This document shows positions 56,302 through 64,000 of a stretch of DNA of 64,000 nucleotides, piece by piece. Position numbers and translations under genes: made by a program. The DNA comes from an uncultured Opitutia bacterium (GTDB taxonomy: Bacteria; Verrucomicrobiota; Verrucomicrobiia; Opitutales; UBA953). The stretch lies in contig CAIOAN010000011.1 in assembly GCA_903855995.1 (NCBI GenBank), positions 1 to 64,000 of the forward strand, in the 5' to 3' direction. Each line of letters opens with the position of its first letter. Positions within the stretch are counted from its first letter, which is position 1. The notes under the pieces are model-generated. The model was not told the origin of the DNA, ran no database searches, and saw nothing but the letters and a program-made list of their open reading frames with translations.

Positions 56302-59300
56302 TTACTTCGCCAACGGGACCTGGGAATTGCCCATGAGGTAGGCAAGGAGGTCGCGCTGCTGCTCAGGCGTGAAGGCCTGCAGGAGTCCTTCCGGCATGAG
56401 CGAGATGGGCAATGTCTGGCGCGATTTAATGTCCTGCTTGTCGATGACGGTCTCTTGCCCGATCGCTCGCAGGGTGAGCGTCTGCTCGGTCTGCGCACCG
56501 ACGATGCCGCTGAGGACGCGACCGTCCTTGAGCGTGAGGGTATTCAGATAATACGCAGCATCCACGACGGCGCTGGGGTCGACGATATTCTCGAAAAGAT
56601 AATTAAGATCATGACGGCCACTCCCGGTGAGGTCCGGCCCAAGCGCACCGCCTTCGCCGTAAAGTTTGTGACACTGTCCGCACACACCGGCGAAGATCGC
56701 CCGGCCCTTGCCCTGGTCGGCCTTGGCGAGTGATTCAGGCGTATGCCGCGCCTTGAGTTCGACGACGAGCTTGAGTTTGTCCGCGGAAGTCTCGCGGGCT
56801 TCGCCCCAGACTTTGGCCAGCTGAGCGGTGAGTTTCTCATTGTTGAACGCCCGAATCTGCCGCGCGGCCGCCGGCCCGAGGTTGTCCTTCGCGATCTTGC
56901 CCGAGGCGATGGCAGACAATAGTTCGTTGGCGAACTTCGCACGCGAAACCAAGGCCATGATGACCTGCGGGCGCTCATGCGGATAGAGCTGCGGATAACG
57001 GGCGATAATCTTTTTCGCCACCGCCGCATCGTCAAACTGCGTCAGGCCTTGGACGGCTTCGAGACTGAGCCCGCGCGTGTTCAAGAGTTTTTCGCAGTCC
57101 GCCCGGAGGTTCTTGTCCTTGGCTTCGATCAGCGAGAGCAGTGCGACGCTCCGCTGTTCCATCAGGGCGTTCTCATCCAGGGCGACCTTACGGATATCCG
57201 CAAGGGCTTGGCCGTCGCCGAAGATGACGTTGAGCTGCCGCACCAAGACGGCCGTATCAGCGGCGGGGGCGGGAATGGCGGCAACGAAGCGATCCCAGGC
57301 CGCGGGCTTGGTCGCCTTACGGAGTCCCTTCAAGGCCTCAGCCATGCCGGCGACCACGGATGACTGTCCTTCCGGCATCTGGGAAAAGCCTTCGATCAGG
57401 GCATTCAAGGCGGTGGGCGACTTCACGGAAGCTTCGGCGATGCGGCGAGAGATGAGCTTCGTGACGAGCGGGACGCGGCAGACGTGTGCGCAATTCACGA
57501 GTTCATCCAGCGGAAGCTCGCGGATGCCCGTCCAGACGAGCAACGGGAGATTATGGTCGGTGACGTCTTGGTCGTAACGCAGCAGGTGCTGGGCCACGAG
57601 CGTGCGGACCGCTGGAGTGAGGAGCGGCAAGGCTTCGGCGAGCGCGAGACGCGCACGCTGGCCGTGTGGCTCGCTGGCGAGCTTGAGGAGCGCGGCTTCC
57701 TGTAGGTCGCAGGTCGCAATCATGCCATCGGCGAACTTGGCTAAGATGTTGTTCCGTTCCACGAGCGGATCGGTGAGCTCGCGTTCGATAAGGCGGGCGA
57801 GGACGTCGATGCGCTTTTCGGCGAGGATGGCCGCTGGCGCGTAATGCTTGGCGTGCTCAGCGGCGAAAGGCTTGTCGGCCGACTTTACGGTGCGCATCGC
57901 CTGCAGGGTCGAATGGGCGTTCAGCGCGAGGACGGAGTCCGCTTCGGACGCGAGCTTCTCCCAGGCGGCGGACGCGGACGAAAGGTCGACACCCTTCCAG
58001 GCGCGCTCACGAAGTTCCCAGCGCGCCATGCGCACGAGCCACTCGTTCTGGCTGCGCTGCAACTCGACGAGTTCTGCGGGAGTGGCCTTGGCGAAATCGA
58101 CCTTGGGCCGCTTAGCCTCTCCGTACGTAACCTTAAAAATACGCCCGGAGGTGCGGTGGATGCCGTCCTGGTCGTGACACTCACCGATATCGCTCCAATC
58201 GAGAATCGTCACACCGCCATCGGGGCCTTGGCTGATTTCAATACCGCGGAACCATTCGTCGTCGGACTTCAACATATCACCGACGTGTTTCATGACCAGT
58301 GCGCTGCCGACCTTCTCAATGCGGTCGATATTAGTGCGGCGACCATGAAGGTTAAGGGTGAAAAGCTTGTCGCGATATTCCGCCGGCCAGTTATCACCTT
58401 GGTAAATCATCATCCCCACGTGGGCGTGGCCCCCGCCGAAGCTATCGGCGCCGCCGCGGCCACCGTTGGCATCGTTCCATTTCTTGCCGCTATCCCAGTG
58501 ATAATGGTCGGCTTGCTGATCGATGAGTTCGTAGACAAACGGATACGGATCCTCGCCGTGCATACGCTTGAAGTGGGCGCCGTGAATACCCTGCCAGCCA
58601 TGACCGATGACCGTGTTGATGAAGAGCAGCTCGTGGTCCTTCGTCCAATCGGAGCCCCAGGGATTGGTCGTGCCGTGGCAATAGGGCTCGAAGACTTTCG
58701 TCACCGGGTGGTAGCGCCAGAGACCACCAGCGGTGGGCTGGCGCTTTTCCTTCGGCACGCCGGGGACGTCGATCCACGAGGTGCTCGAGATACCGACGCG
58801 CCCGTAGAGCCAACCGTCGGGGCCCCACTTGAGGCCGTTGGCGAAGGTGTGGCGGCTGGCTGCCGTGGTGCTGAAACCATCGAGCACGACCTGGGCCGGA
58901 CCAGCGGGCTTGTCGCCGTCCATGGGGATGAAGAGAAGGTTCGGAGGGCACATCGCATACACGCCACCGAAGCCGCGCTCGATGCTGGTGAGCATTTGCA
59001 CGTCGTCCGTGAAGACCGTGCGCTTGTCGAAATGCCCCGTGTGCTGGGAGTCCTCGAGGATGATGATGCGGTCGCGGAGCTTCAGGTCGAAGCGCTCCTT
59101 GCCGTCGGAGTACGTGTAGTTCTCGGCGACCCAGAGGCGGCCGCGCTCGTCCCAGCAAAGGGCGATGGGCTGGCGCACATCTGGCTCGGCGGCGAACAAC
59201 GTGGCCTTAAAGCCCTCAGGCAGGTGGAGTTTAGAAAGCGCCTGCTGCGGGGTCAGCAACGGGATGGTTTCGACCTGATTATTGGTCGGCTCCGGGAAGG

Positions 59301-59352
59301 GCGCGGCGATGGCGGCAGCTCCGAGAAATAAGGCGAGACTACGGGCGGACAT
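56302..59352 (-). CDS. PVC-type heme-binding CxxCH protein with membrane-dehydrogenase-like propeller
   Basis: 1016 residues with a short signal peptide (MSARSLALFLGAAAIAA). Residues about 40-430 form a glucose/sorbosone-dehydrogenase-like propeller (LPEGFKATLFAAEPDVRQPIALCWDERG; GLKWGPDGWLYG; HYHWDSGKKWNDANGGRGG). A long HEAT-like helical region follows. The C-terminal cytochrome c domain carries CGQCH near residue 885 and a Met ligand in ISLMPEG. The family is a hallmark of Planctomycetes and Verrucomicrobia and is believed to oxidise sugars in the periplasm. Its stop faces the desaturase stop three bases away. Confidence 0.88.
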   Translation of the reverse strand: MSARSLALFLGAAAIAAPFPEPTNNQVETIPLLTPQQALSKLHLPEGFKATLFAAEPDVRQPIALCWDERGRLWVAENYTYSDGKERFDLKLRDRIIILEDSQHTGHFDKRTVFTDDVQMLTSIERGFGGVYAMCPPNLLFIPMDGDKPAGPAQVVLDGFSTTAASRHTFANGLKWGPDGWLYGRVGISSTSWIDVPGVPKEKRQPTAGGLWRYHPVTKVFEPYCHGTTNPWGSDWTKDHELLFINTVIGHGWQGIHGAHFKRMHGEDPYPFVYELIDQQADHYHWDSGKKWNDANGGRGGADSFGGGHAHVGMMIYQGDNWPAEYRDKLFTLNLHGRRTNIDRIEKVGSALVMKHVGDMLKSDDEWFRGIEISQGPDGGVTILDWSDIGECHDQDGIHRTSGRIFKVTYGEAKRPKVDFAKATPAELVELQRSQNEWLVRMARWELRERAWKGVDLSSASAAWEKLASEADSVLALNAHSTLQAMRTVKSADKPFAAEHAKHYAPAAILAEKRIDVLARLIERELTDPLVERNNILAKFADGMIATCDLQEAALLKLASEPHGQRARLALAEALPLLTPAVRTLVAQHLLRYDQDVTDHNLPLLVWTGIRELPLDELVNCAHVCRVPLVTKLISRRIAEASVKSPTALNALIEGFSQMPEGQSSVVAGMAEALKGLRKATKPAAWDRFVAAIPAPAADTAVLVRQLNVIFGDGQALADIRKVALDENALMEQRSVALLSLIEAKDKNLRADCEKLLNTRGLSLEAVQGLTQFDDAAVAKKIIARYPQLYPHERPQVIMALVSRAKFANELLSAIASGKIAKDNLGPAAARQIRAFNNEKLTAQLAKVWGEARETSADKLKLVVELKARHTPESLAKADQGKGRAIFAGVCGQCHKLYGEGGALGPDLTGSGRHDLNYLFENIVDPSAVVDAAYYLNTLTLKDGRVLSGIVGAQTEQTLTLRAIGQETVIDKQDIKSRQTLPISLMPEGLLQAFTPEQQRDLLAYLMGNSQVPLAK

Positions 59353-59404
59353 GAGGGTCCGACCAGCCTGCGGGGCCGAGGTTCCGCATCAACCTAAGAC
59401 CGTC

Positions 59405-60769
59405 TCAAAATCCTTTGGCAATCTGGCCGTAGACGTCGGTCGAGGCCATCTGTGATGGCAAAGCCGCGGAGACGGGCGCGATGAGCACGGGCCAGTCGAG
59501 CGAGTCTTCGGGGATGCGACCGTGCGAACCCTTCACCAGTGAGGCATCCTGCGAGATGACCTTCATCAAAGCCTTGAAGCCGAGCTTCTTCTTCAACAGG
59601 AACCAGGCGACCGAGAGCATCGGAAAACGGATCTTAGGGTCGATGAATAGCTCGACGGGGTCGTACCCAGGCTTGCGGTGGATATCCACGGTGCGCGCGA
59701 AATCTGGATCACCGTCGCCCTCCTCCCACCAGTAATAGGAGAACCAGCTGTGGTCATCGGCGACGACGACGAAGTCGCCGCTGCGCACGTGCTTGATGCC
59801 GGCCGCGGTCTGGCCTTCGGCGTCGAGCACCTGGGCGACGCCGGGCGTGGCAAGGAGGACCTTGCGGACTTGTTCGTGGACCGAGGGATCGAGGACGACG
59901 ACGTGTGCGACCTGGTGGTCAACAACGGCGAAGGCCTTAGAATTGAAGGTGTCGAGCGTGAGGCTGCCGGCCTCGGGCTTGAGCTCGAGCCAGTCGTGCT
60001 TGCGCAGTATCTTGTTCAGCGGCACAGCACGGTCGACGGCGGTGATGGCGTATTCGGAGACGATGAGGACTTCAACGCCGCGAGCTTCGAGGAATTCGGC
60101 GAGGTCGCCAACGAGCTGATCGACGTCACGACGCGCGGTATCGCAGCGCGGGTCGGCCGGGCCGAAGCGCTGCAGGTCGTAGTCGAGATGCGGCAAGTAG
60201 ACTAAATTAAGGTCCGGCTGCTCATGCTCCTCAATCCAGCGGGCCGAATCGGCAATCCATTGCGAGGCGGGCAAGCCGGCGCGGGGACCCCAGAAGGAAT
60301 GAAACGGGAAATCGCCGAGCTCACGCTTGAGCAACTCCTTGAAGCGCTGCGGGTAGCTGGCGATGTCGAAGATCTTGCCGCCATCAGCCTTATAAACCGG
60401 GCGCGGCGTGACGGAGATGTCGGCCGCAGTGCCCATGTTATACCACCAAAAAAGATTGGAGACCTTGAGCTTGGGATTCTTGGCGTGCAGTTCGTCCCAA
60501 ACTTTCGGCGCACCGACGACGCGGTTCGACTGCTTCCAGAACTGCACCTCGCTCAGGGTGCGATCATACCAGCCGTTGCCGACGATGCCATGTTCGCTCG
60601 GCTGCTTGCCCGTGAGATAGTCGGACTGCGCGGTGCACGTCACCGCGGGGAACGCCGGGTGCACCTTGGCGACGGAGCCCTTCGTCGCACGCGCGGCGAG
60701 GCGTGGCATCACGCCGGAAGTCAGGTCGCGGACGGAAAGACCGACGACGTTCAGGACCGCGCGGCGCAT
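59405..60769 (-). CDS. eboF: EboF-like alkaline-phosphatase-superfamily hydrolase
   Basis: 454 residues. Alkaline phosphatase/nucleotide pyrophosphatase fold: a catalytic Thr in FPAVTCTAQSDYLTG, GNGWYDR, metal ligands in VYLPHLDYDLQRFGP, LIVSEYAITAVD, and VVADDHSWFSYYWW with nearby Asp/His. In ebo clusters this gene is called EboF (nucleotide diphosphatase-like). It would hydrolyse a phosphodiester or diphosphate, perhaps releasing a product from a nucleotide or prenyl carrier. It overlaps eboD by 19 bases and is the last gene of the cluster. Confidence 0.78.
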   Translation of the reverse strand: MRRAVLNVVGLSVRDLTSGVMPRLAARATKGSVAKVHPAFPAVTCTAQSDYLTGKQPSEHGIVGNGWYDRTLSEVQFWKQSNRVVGAPKVWDELHAKNPKLKVSNLFWWYNMGTAADISVTPRPVYKADGGKIFDIASYPQRFKELLKRELGDFPFHSFWGPRAGLPASQWIADSARWIEEHEQPDLNLVYLPHLDYDLQRFGPADPRCDTARRDVDQLVGDLAEFLEARGVEVLIVSEYAITAVDRAVPLNKILRKHDWLELKPEAGSLTLDTFNSKAFAVVDHQVAHVVVLDPSVHEQVRKVLLATPGVAQVLDAEGQTAAGIKHVRSGDFVVVADDHSWFSYYWWEEGDGDPDFARTVDIHRKPGYDPVELFIDPKIRFPMLSVAWFLLKKKLGFKALMKVISQDASLVKGSHGRIPEDSLDWPVLIAPVSAALPSQMASTDVYGQIAKGF

Positions 60770-61902
60770 GTCTGCAAATCGCGCGCCCGAAGTTCGTCGG
60801 CAGCCTTACGGACGACGGCGGAAGCCATCTCGTGGACCTGGGTGGACTTACCGATGGCCGTCGGGAGAACCAGTGTGAGCTGGCCGCCGAGGTGTTCGCG
60901 AAATTCTTCGAGACCAGCGAGCATCGGCGCGCCCCCATCGAGATGCATCTCGGGGGCATAGATCCGGAAGCCCAAGGCGACGAGCAGGTTGAGCGAGCGT
61001 TCGGTCTCTTCCTTGCCGAAGAGTCCAAGCTCGCGGGCGCAGATTAAGTCGAGTGCCAGGCCGACGGCCACGGCCTCGCCGTGCGTCAGTCGATGATTCG
61101 TCATCGATTCCAGCTTATGGGCCGCCCAATGGCCGAGATCGAGCGGACGGGCGCTGCCCAGTTCGAAGGGATCGCCGTTGCCGGCGATGTGGCGGGCATG
61201 CAGCTCGGCCGAGCGGCGCACCGCACGACCAATCGCGGGAATATTGCCATCGGCGAGCAGGCCAGACTCTTTCTCGAGATTGGCGAAGAAGACCGGATCC
61301 TTGAGGAGCGAAACCTTCACGGCTTCGACGAGTCCGTCGCGCAGGCCGCGGGCATCGAGCGAGGCAAGGAGCGCGAGGTCGTTGACCACGGCCGCGGGCA
61401 CAACGAACGCGCCCGTGAAATTCTTCTTACCAAAAGTATTGATGCCGTTCTTCACGCCGACGCCGGCATCACCCTGACCGAGCGTCGTGGTGGGCATGCG
61501 GACGAGACGCACGCCACGGTGGGCGGTCGCGGCCGCGAAGCCGACGGCGTCCAGAAATGCGCCGCCGCCGATGGCGAGGACGTAGGAATGGCGGCAGATC
61601 TTGTCGGCCTCGATCGCAGCGAGGGCGGCCTTGACGACGGCGGAATCCTTCTTCGCGGCTTCGCCTCCGGTAAGCACGAGCGGCTGACGGGTGAAGTTCA
61701 CGCCCATAGCCTTGCCGTAGGCGGCGATTTCGGCGACGAAGCCCGGACGAGAGTTCGCCAGGCCAGAATCGACGATGGGGATGACCTTGGCACCCGCGAA
61801 CAGGTCGGCCAAGACACGGTTACCCGCAGCGAACGCCCCTTCCGTAAAGAAGATGCGGTGGCGGTAGGTTACCGCGAATTCGAGGTCAAGGGAGTCGTCC
61901 AT
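60751..61902 (-). CDS. eboD: EboD-like sugar-phosphate cyclase (3-dehydroquinate synthase family)
   Basis: 383 residues from ATG 61902. NAD-dependent cyclase fold: IPIVDSGLANSRPGF, VLTGGEAAKKD, GGGAFLDAVGFAAATAHRG, MPTTTLGQGDAGVGVKNG. Metal-binding Glu and His lie in GLVEAVKVSL, LDLGHWAAHKLE and LTHGEAVAVG. The motif DAGVGVKNGIN replaces the DSSVGGKTGVN of genuine AroB, so the substrate differs from DAHP and resembles the EVS-like branch. No shikimate genes are nearby. The product is probably a cyclitol; identity unknown. Confidence 0.8.
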   Translation of the reverse strand: MDDSLDLEFAVTYRHRIFFTEGAFAAGNRVLADLFAGAKVIPIVDSGLANSRPGFVAEIAAYGKAMGVNFTRQPLVLTGGEAAKKDSAVVKAALAAIEADKICRHSYVLAIGGGAFLDAVGFAAATAHRGVRLVRMPTTTLGQGDAGVGVKNGINTFGKKNFTGAFVVPAAVVNDLALLASLDARGLRDGLVEAVKVSLLKDPVFFANLEKESGLLADGNIPAIGRAVRRSAELHARHIAGNGDPFELGSARPLDLGHWAAHKLESMTNHRLTHGEAVAVGLALDLICARELGLFGKEETERSLNLLVALGFRIYAPEMHLDGGAPMLAGLEEFREHLGGQLTLVLPTAIGKSTQVHEMASAVVRKAADELRARDLQTCAARS

Positions 61903-62005
61903 AGCCCTGGGGGAGGGTTTATCAGAAGGATTTAGACCGCCTAGGACAAGCCCAGTTCCGATAAATAGACCGCCCGAGGCCCTCAATTTCCGCCCATTGC
62001 CGCAA

Positions 62006-63043
62006 CTAAGTCGTCGGAATCCAGCGACGGAAGAGCAGCGTCAATCCGAAGCACCCCAGCGGGAGCCACCAGAAAAGCCCCGAGGAACGGGTCACGCCAA
62101 GGTAAGCGTTCTGGAGCGTGCTTTCGGAGCCGTACATCTGCGCGGTATAAAAAAGAAAAAGACTGTTGGCGGCTAAATCGAGCAAAGGGAAGGAGGCGAG
62201 CCGATCAGACACCCGAGCGCCGACCCCAGCGGGGAGCGGGTGCTTCCGGTTGGAGCGATAAATCCAAAGCCAATAAAGGGCGCAGCCGAAGAGTGTCAGG
62301 CGGAGGGAGGGCTGGGCGCCCAAGGAGGATGCCGCGATCAACAACGGCAGCGGCACCAAGTATAAAAGGAACTCAGCCCAGCGCGGCGGCTGGCCGTTGC
62401 CGGACTCATGACGGGCGACGAGGGTAATCGAAAAAGTCAGCAACCAGAGCACGAGCGGGTGGGCGATCAGCGCAAACAGCCGAGCCGTATGCCAAGCCTG
62501 GTCAGCATCAGCGAGCGCACAAAATCCGATGGCTGGGAGCAGTGCCCGGCACAGCCCCATGACCGCGGGTGCCCAGGCCACCTGCTTGTGCCAGCGATTA
62601 TAAACAAGGACGCTGATCGTGAGCGCGAACGCCAGCTTCACGAGGAGCGCACGATGAGCCGCGAGAACATGACTGCCCGCGGCGAGCGCATCACGACCAT
62701 CGGTATAACAGGAACGCACCGTGATGAGGAAACCCAGGAGCAGGCCGAGCCCGCCGACGACGTAGGCCGTCCGGAGGGAAATCAGGCCGGAGGGAATCGG
62801 TCGAGACGGGCGATGCTCCGCATCCCACTTCGCATCAAACGCGTCGTTGAGAATCATCCCACCCACATAGGTCAGCGAAACGCCCAGCCACAGGCCGAAT
62901 AACGACAGGGTGGCGAGGATGATCCCAGGGATGTGCTGCGCGAAGACAAAGGCGAGCAACCAGCCGACAAAGAGATTCGACCACACCGTCGGCAGATTGG
63001 AACCGCGGGAAAGAATGAGCCAGGCGCGGAGTTTCGCGGTCAT
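62006..63043 (-). CDS. eboC: EboC-like UbiA-family prenyltransferase
   Basis: 345 residues from ATG 63043. Eight or nine hydrophobic segments. The prenyl-diphosphate site NDAFDAKWD (66-74) is intact, with HRPSRPIPSG directly after; the second Asp-rich site is weaker (ADADQAW). It would attach a prenyl chain to the cyclic product or a related acceptor in the membrane. It starts two bases after the eboE stop, so the two are co-transcribed. A 103-base gap with no clear terminator separates it from eboD. Confidence 0.83.
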   Translation of the reverse strand: MTAKLRAWLILSRGSNLPTVWSNLFVGWLLAFVFAQHIPGIILATLSLFGLWLGVSLTYVGGMILNDAFDAKWDAEHRPSRPIPSGLISLRTAYVVGGLGLLLGFLITVRSCYTDGRDALAAGSHVLAAHRALLVKLAFALTISVLVYNRWHKQVAWAPAVMGLCRALLPAIGFCALADADQAWHTARLFALIAHPLVLWLLTFSITLVARHESGNGQPPRWAEFLLYLVPLPLLIAASSLGAQPSLRLTLFGCALYWLWIYRSNRKHPLPAGVGARVSDRLASFPLLDLAANSLFLFYTAQMYGSESTLQNAYLGVTRSSGLFWWLPLGCFGLTLLFRRWIPTT

Positions 63044-63045
63044 GA

Positions 63046-64000
63046 TCAGAGCGGCCGCACGCCGCGCTGCGCGAGCTCGGCGAGCGTCCAGCGGTATTCC
63101 TCGGCGATCATGTCGGCGACGTCGGCAGCACGATGTTCGGGCGGGAGGACTTCCCAAGTATACGTTTCGATTTCCAGTTCGCGGCAGGCGCCGGGAGTTT
63201 TCGCGATGACATCGAGGGCGGCCTTGAGATGATCGTTGGTCGTGGAGAGCTCGTCCGACAAGTGATCGGCGTTCACCGGTACGTGGAAGTGGACGCGCAG
63301 TTCCTCGAGCGTGTGGAGCTGATCCATCGAAGCCATCGCGAGCGGGATGTCCTTGAAGCGCACAATGGAGCCGTCCTTGGCGCGGCCCATGGTCTGGTGC
63401 AGGTAGGTGGGCTCGTGCATCTTCGCGAGGCGCGCGAGGGCGACCTCGGTGGGCTTTAACTTCAGCGCGGAGCTGAGGTGGAACTTGAGCACGGGCGCAC
63501 CACCGGCATTGAGGCGCGCGATGGCCTCATGGGCTTCTTCGTATTGTAGGGCGAAGTGACAGGTATCGTAGGCGATACCGAGGTGCGCGTCGACGAGGCC
63601 GCGGGCGGGCTCTTTGGCGCGCAGTTGTTCAAACAGACGGAGTGCTTCGGGCGTGTTCTCGGCGTGGCCGATCGGCTCTGGCTCCAAGGCCAGGCGGAGA
63701 TGCGTACCCGTGCGATCGCGTAGGCGGGCGAGGTGTTCGGCGCACGCGAGCAGATTGCGGCGCATGACCTTGAGCTCGTCCGCATTGCGGCCGAAACCCT
63801 TGAACGAACCCGGCAGCGTGCTGACGGTGCCGACCTTATCCGGCGGGCCAAACGCGGCGAGGAGGTCGAAGAGGCGGTTGGTGTATTCAAGGCGCGGGGC
63901 CTCGCACCAATCCGGGGCAAAAACATTATCCTTCACGGCCTGGCCGTGGAACGGGCCGAACGGGAAACCATTGATGCCGGCGACGACGCAGTTCTCTTTA
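63046..64000 (-). CDS. eboE: EboE-like TIM-barrel protein, 5' end beyond the window
   Basis: At least 317 residues; the frame is open to the right edge. The edge-proximal part reads GINGFPFGPFHGQAVKDNVFAPDW, split here as GINGFPFGPFHG then VKDNVFAPDW. The start is therefore upstream of the GTG at 63936. Xylose-isomerase-like barrel: LRLALEPEPIGHAENT, GIAYDTCHFALQYEE, VLKFHLSSALK, YLHQTMGRAKDG, HFHVPVNADHL, ELEIETYTWEVLPPEHR. This is the metabolite-traffic protein EboE in ebo clusters. The metal site implies an isomerase, but the reaction is unknown. eboA and eboB are expected further right. Confidence 0.8.
   Translation of the reverse strand, partial: KENCVVAGINGFPFGPFHGQAVKDNVFAPDWCEAPRLEYTNRLFDLLAAFGPPDKVGTVSTLPGSFKGFGRNADELKVMRRNLLACAEHLARLRDRTGTHLRLALEPEPIGHAENTPEALRLFEQLRAKEPARGLVDAHLGIAYDTCHFALQYEEAHEAIARLNAGGAPVLKFHLSSALKLKPTEVALARLAKMHEPTYLHQTMGRAKDGSIVRFKDIPLAMASMDQLHTLEELRVHFHVPVNADHLSDELSTTNDHLKAALDVIAKTPGACRELEIETYTWEVLPPEHRAADVADMIAEEYRWTLAELAQRGVRPL

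Noticed and set aside
57844-59331. Long plus-strand open frame (495 codons)
   Set aside because: Antisense to the PVC-type heme protein; no family resemblance.
60751-61902. Shikimate-pathway aroB
   Set aside because: The DAGVGVKNGIN loop and the ebo neighbours argue against DAHP as substrate.

Overview
The window is bacterial, GC-rich and densely coded. It most likely comes from a Verrucomicrobiota genome of the PVC superphylum. The evidence is a complete Akkermansia-type Amuc_1098 to Amuc_1102 pilus-like cluster, secreted DUF1552 and DUF1592 proteins, a very large PVC-type CxxCH heme protein, and a ThuA / DUF1080 / sugar-isomerase / SGNH sugar cluster. I cannot fix class or genus from sequence alone. 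There is no rRNA, CRISPR array, recognisable transposase or prophage in the window.

Layout, left part (1-25.6 kb). Two GYF_2-domain membrane-type proteins are followed by tRNA-Arg(UCU), folE2 and tRNA-Thr(CGU). A NahK-like sugar kinase, a CvpA-like protein and two diverged paralogues of unknown function come next. A stand-alone 5'-3' exonuclease precedes the five-gene pilus-like cluster (secretin, Amuc_1099, Amuc_1100, a PilM-PilN fusion and Amuc_1102). A metal ABC importer diverges from that cluster. NfeD/FloA membrane-domain genes, a CII-like regulator, peptide deformylase, HPr and the pdhABC operon follow.

Middle part (25.6-51.8 kb). The secreted sugar cluster ends at a strong terminator. 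A YdjM-type membrane protein, a GH16 glycosidase, a TonB-like protein, SixA, a D-Ala-D-Ala carboxypeptidase and recA follow; recA has a near-perfect SOS box. Between an SGNH lipoprotein and the DUF1552/DUF1592 pair lies a structured, promoter-bearing segment that looks like a small RNA gene, possibly 6S-like. RadC, beta-carbonic anhydrase, ftsK, prfA, tcdA, a TatD hydrolase and purC are housekeeping genes, with two small low-complexity secreted proteins among them.

Right part (51.8-64 kb). A secreted beta-propeller gene and tRNA-Gln(CUG) are flanked by two intergenic regions built from palindromic repeats. The repeats share the terminus GAGGTAGGG / CCCTACCTC and have exact 20-bp copies in inverted orientation on the two sides. 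An AbrB-Doc toxin-antitoxin pair follows; its promoter overlaps a palindromic operator and its toxin has lost the catalytic His. A LysR regulator, a CarF/TMEM189-type plasmalogen desaturase and the giant heme protein come next. The last 4.6 kb is an ebo cluster (eboE-eboC-eboD-eboF, running right to left), cut by the window edge. Its 3-dehydroquinate-synthase-like cyclase, UbiA prenyltransferase, TIM-barrel protein and phosphodiesterase-like protein suggest synthesis and export of an unknown metabolite.

The best candidates for poorly described biology are the ebo cluster, the Amuc_1098-1102 machine, the palindromic repeat family and the candidate RNA at 37.1-37.3 kb.
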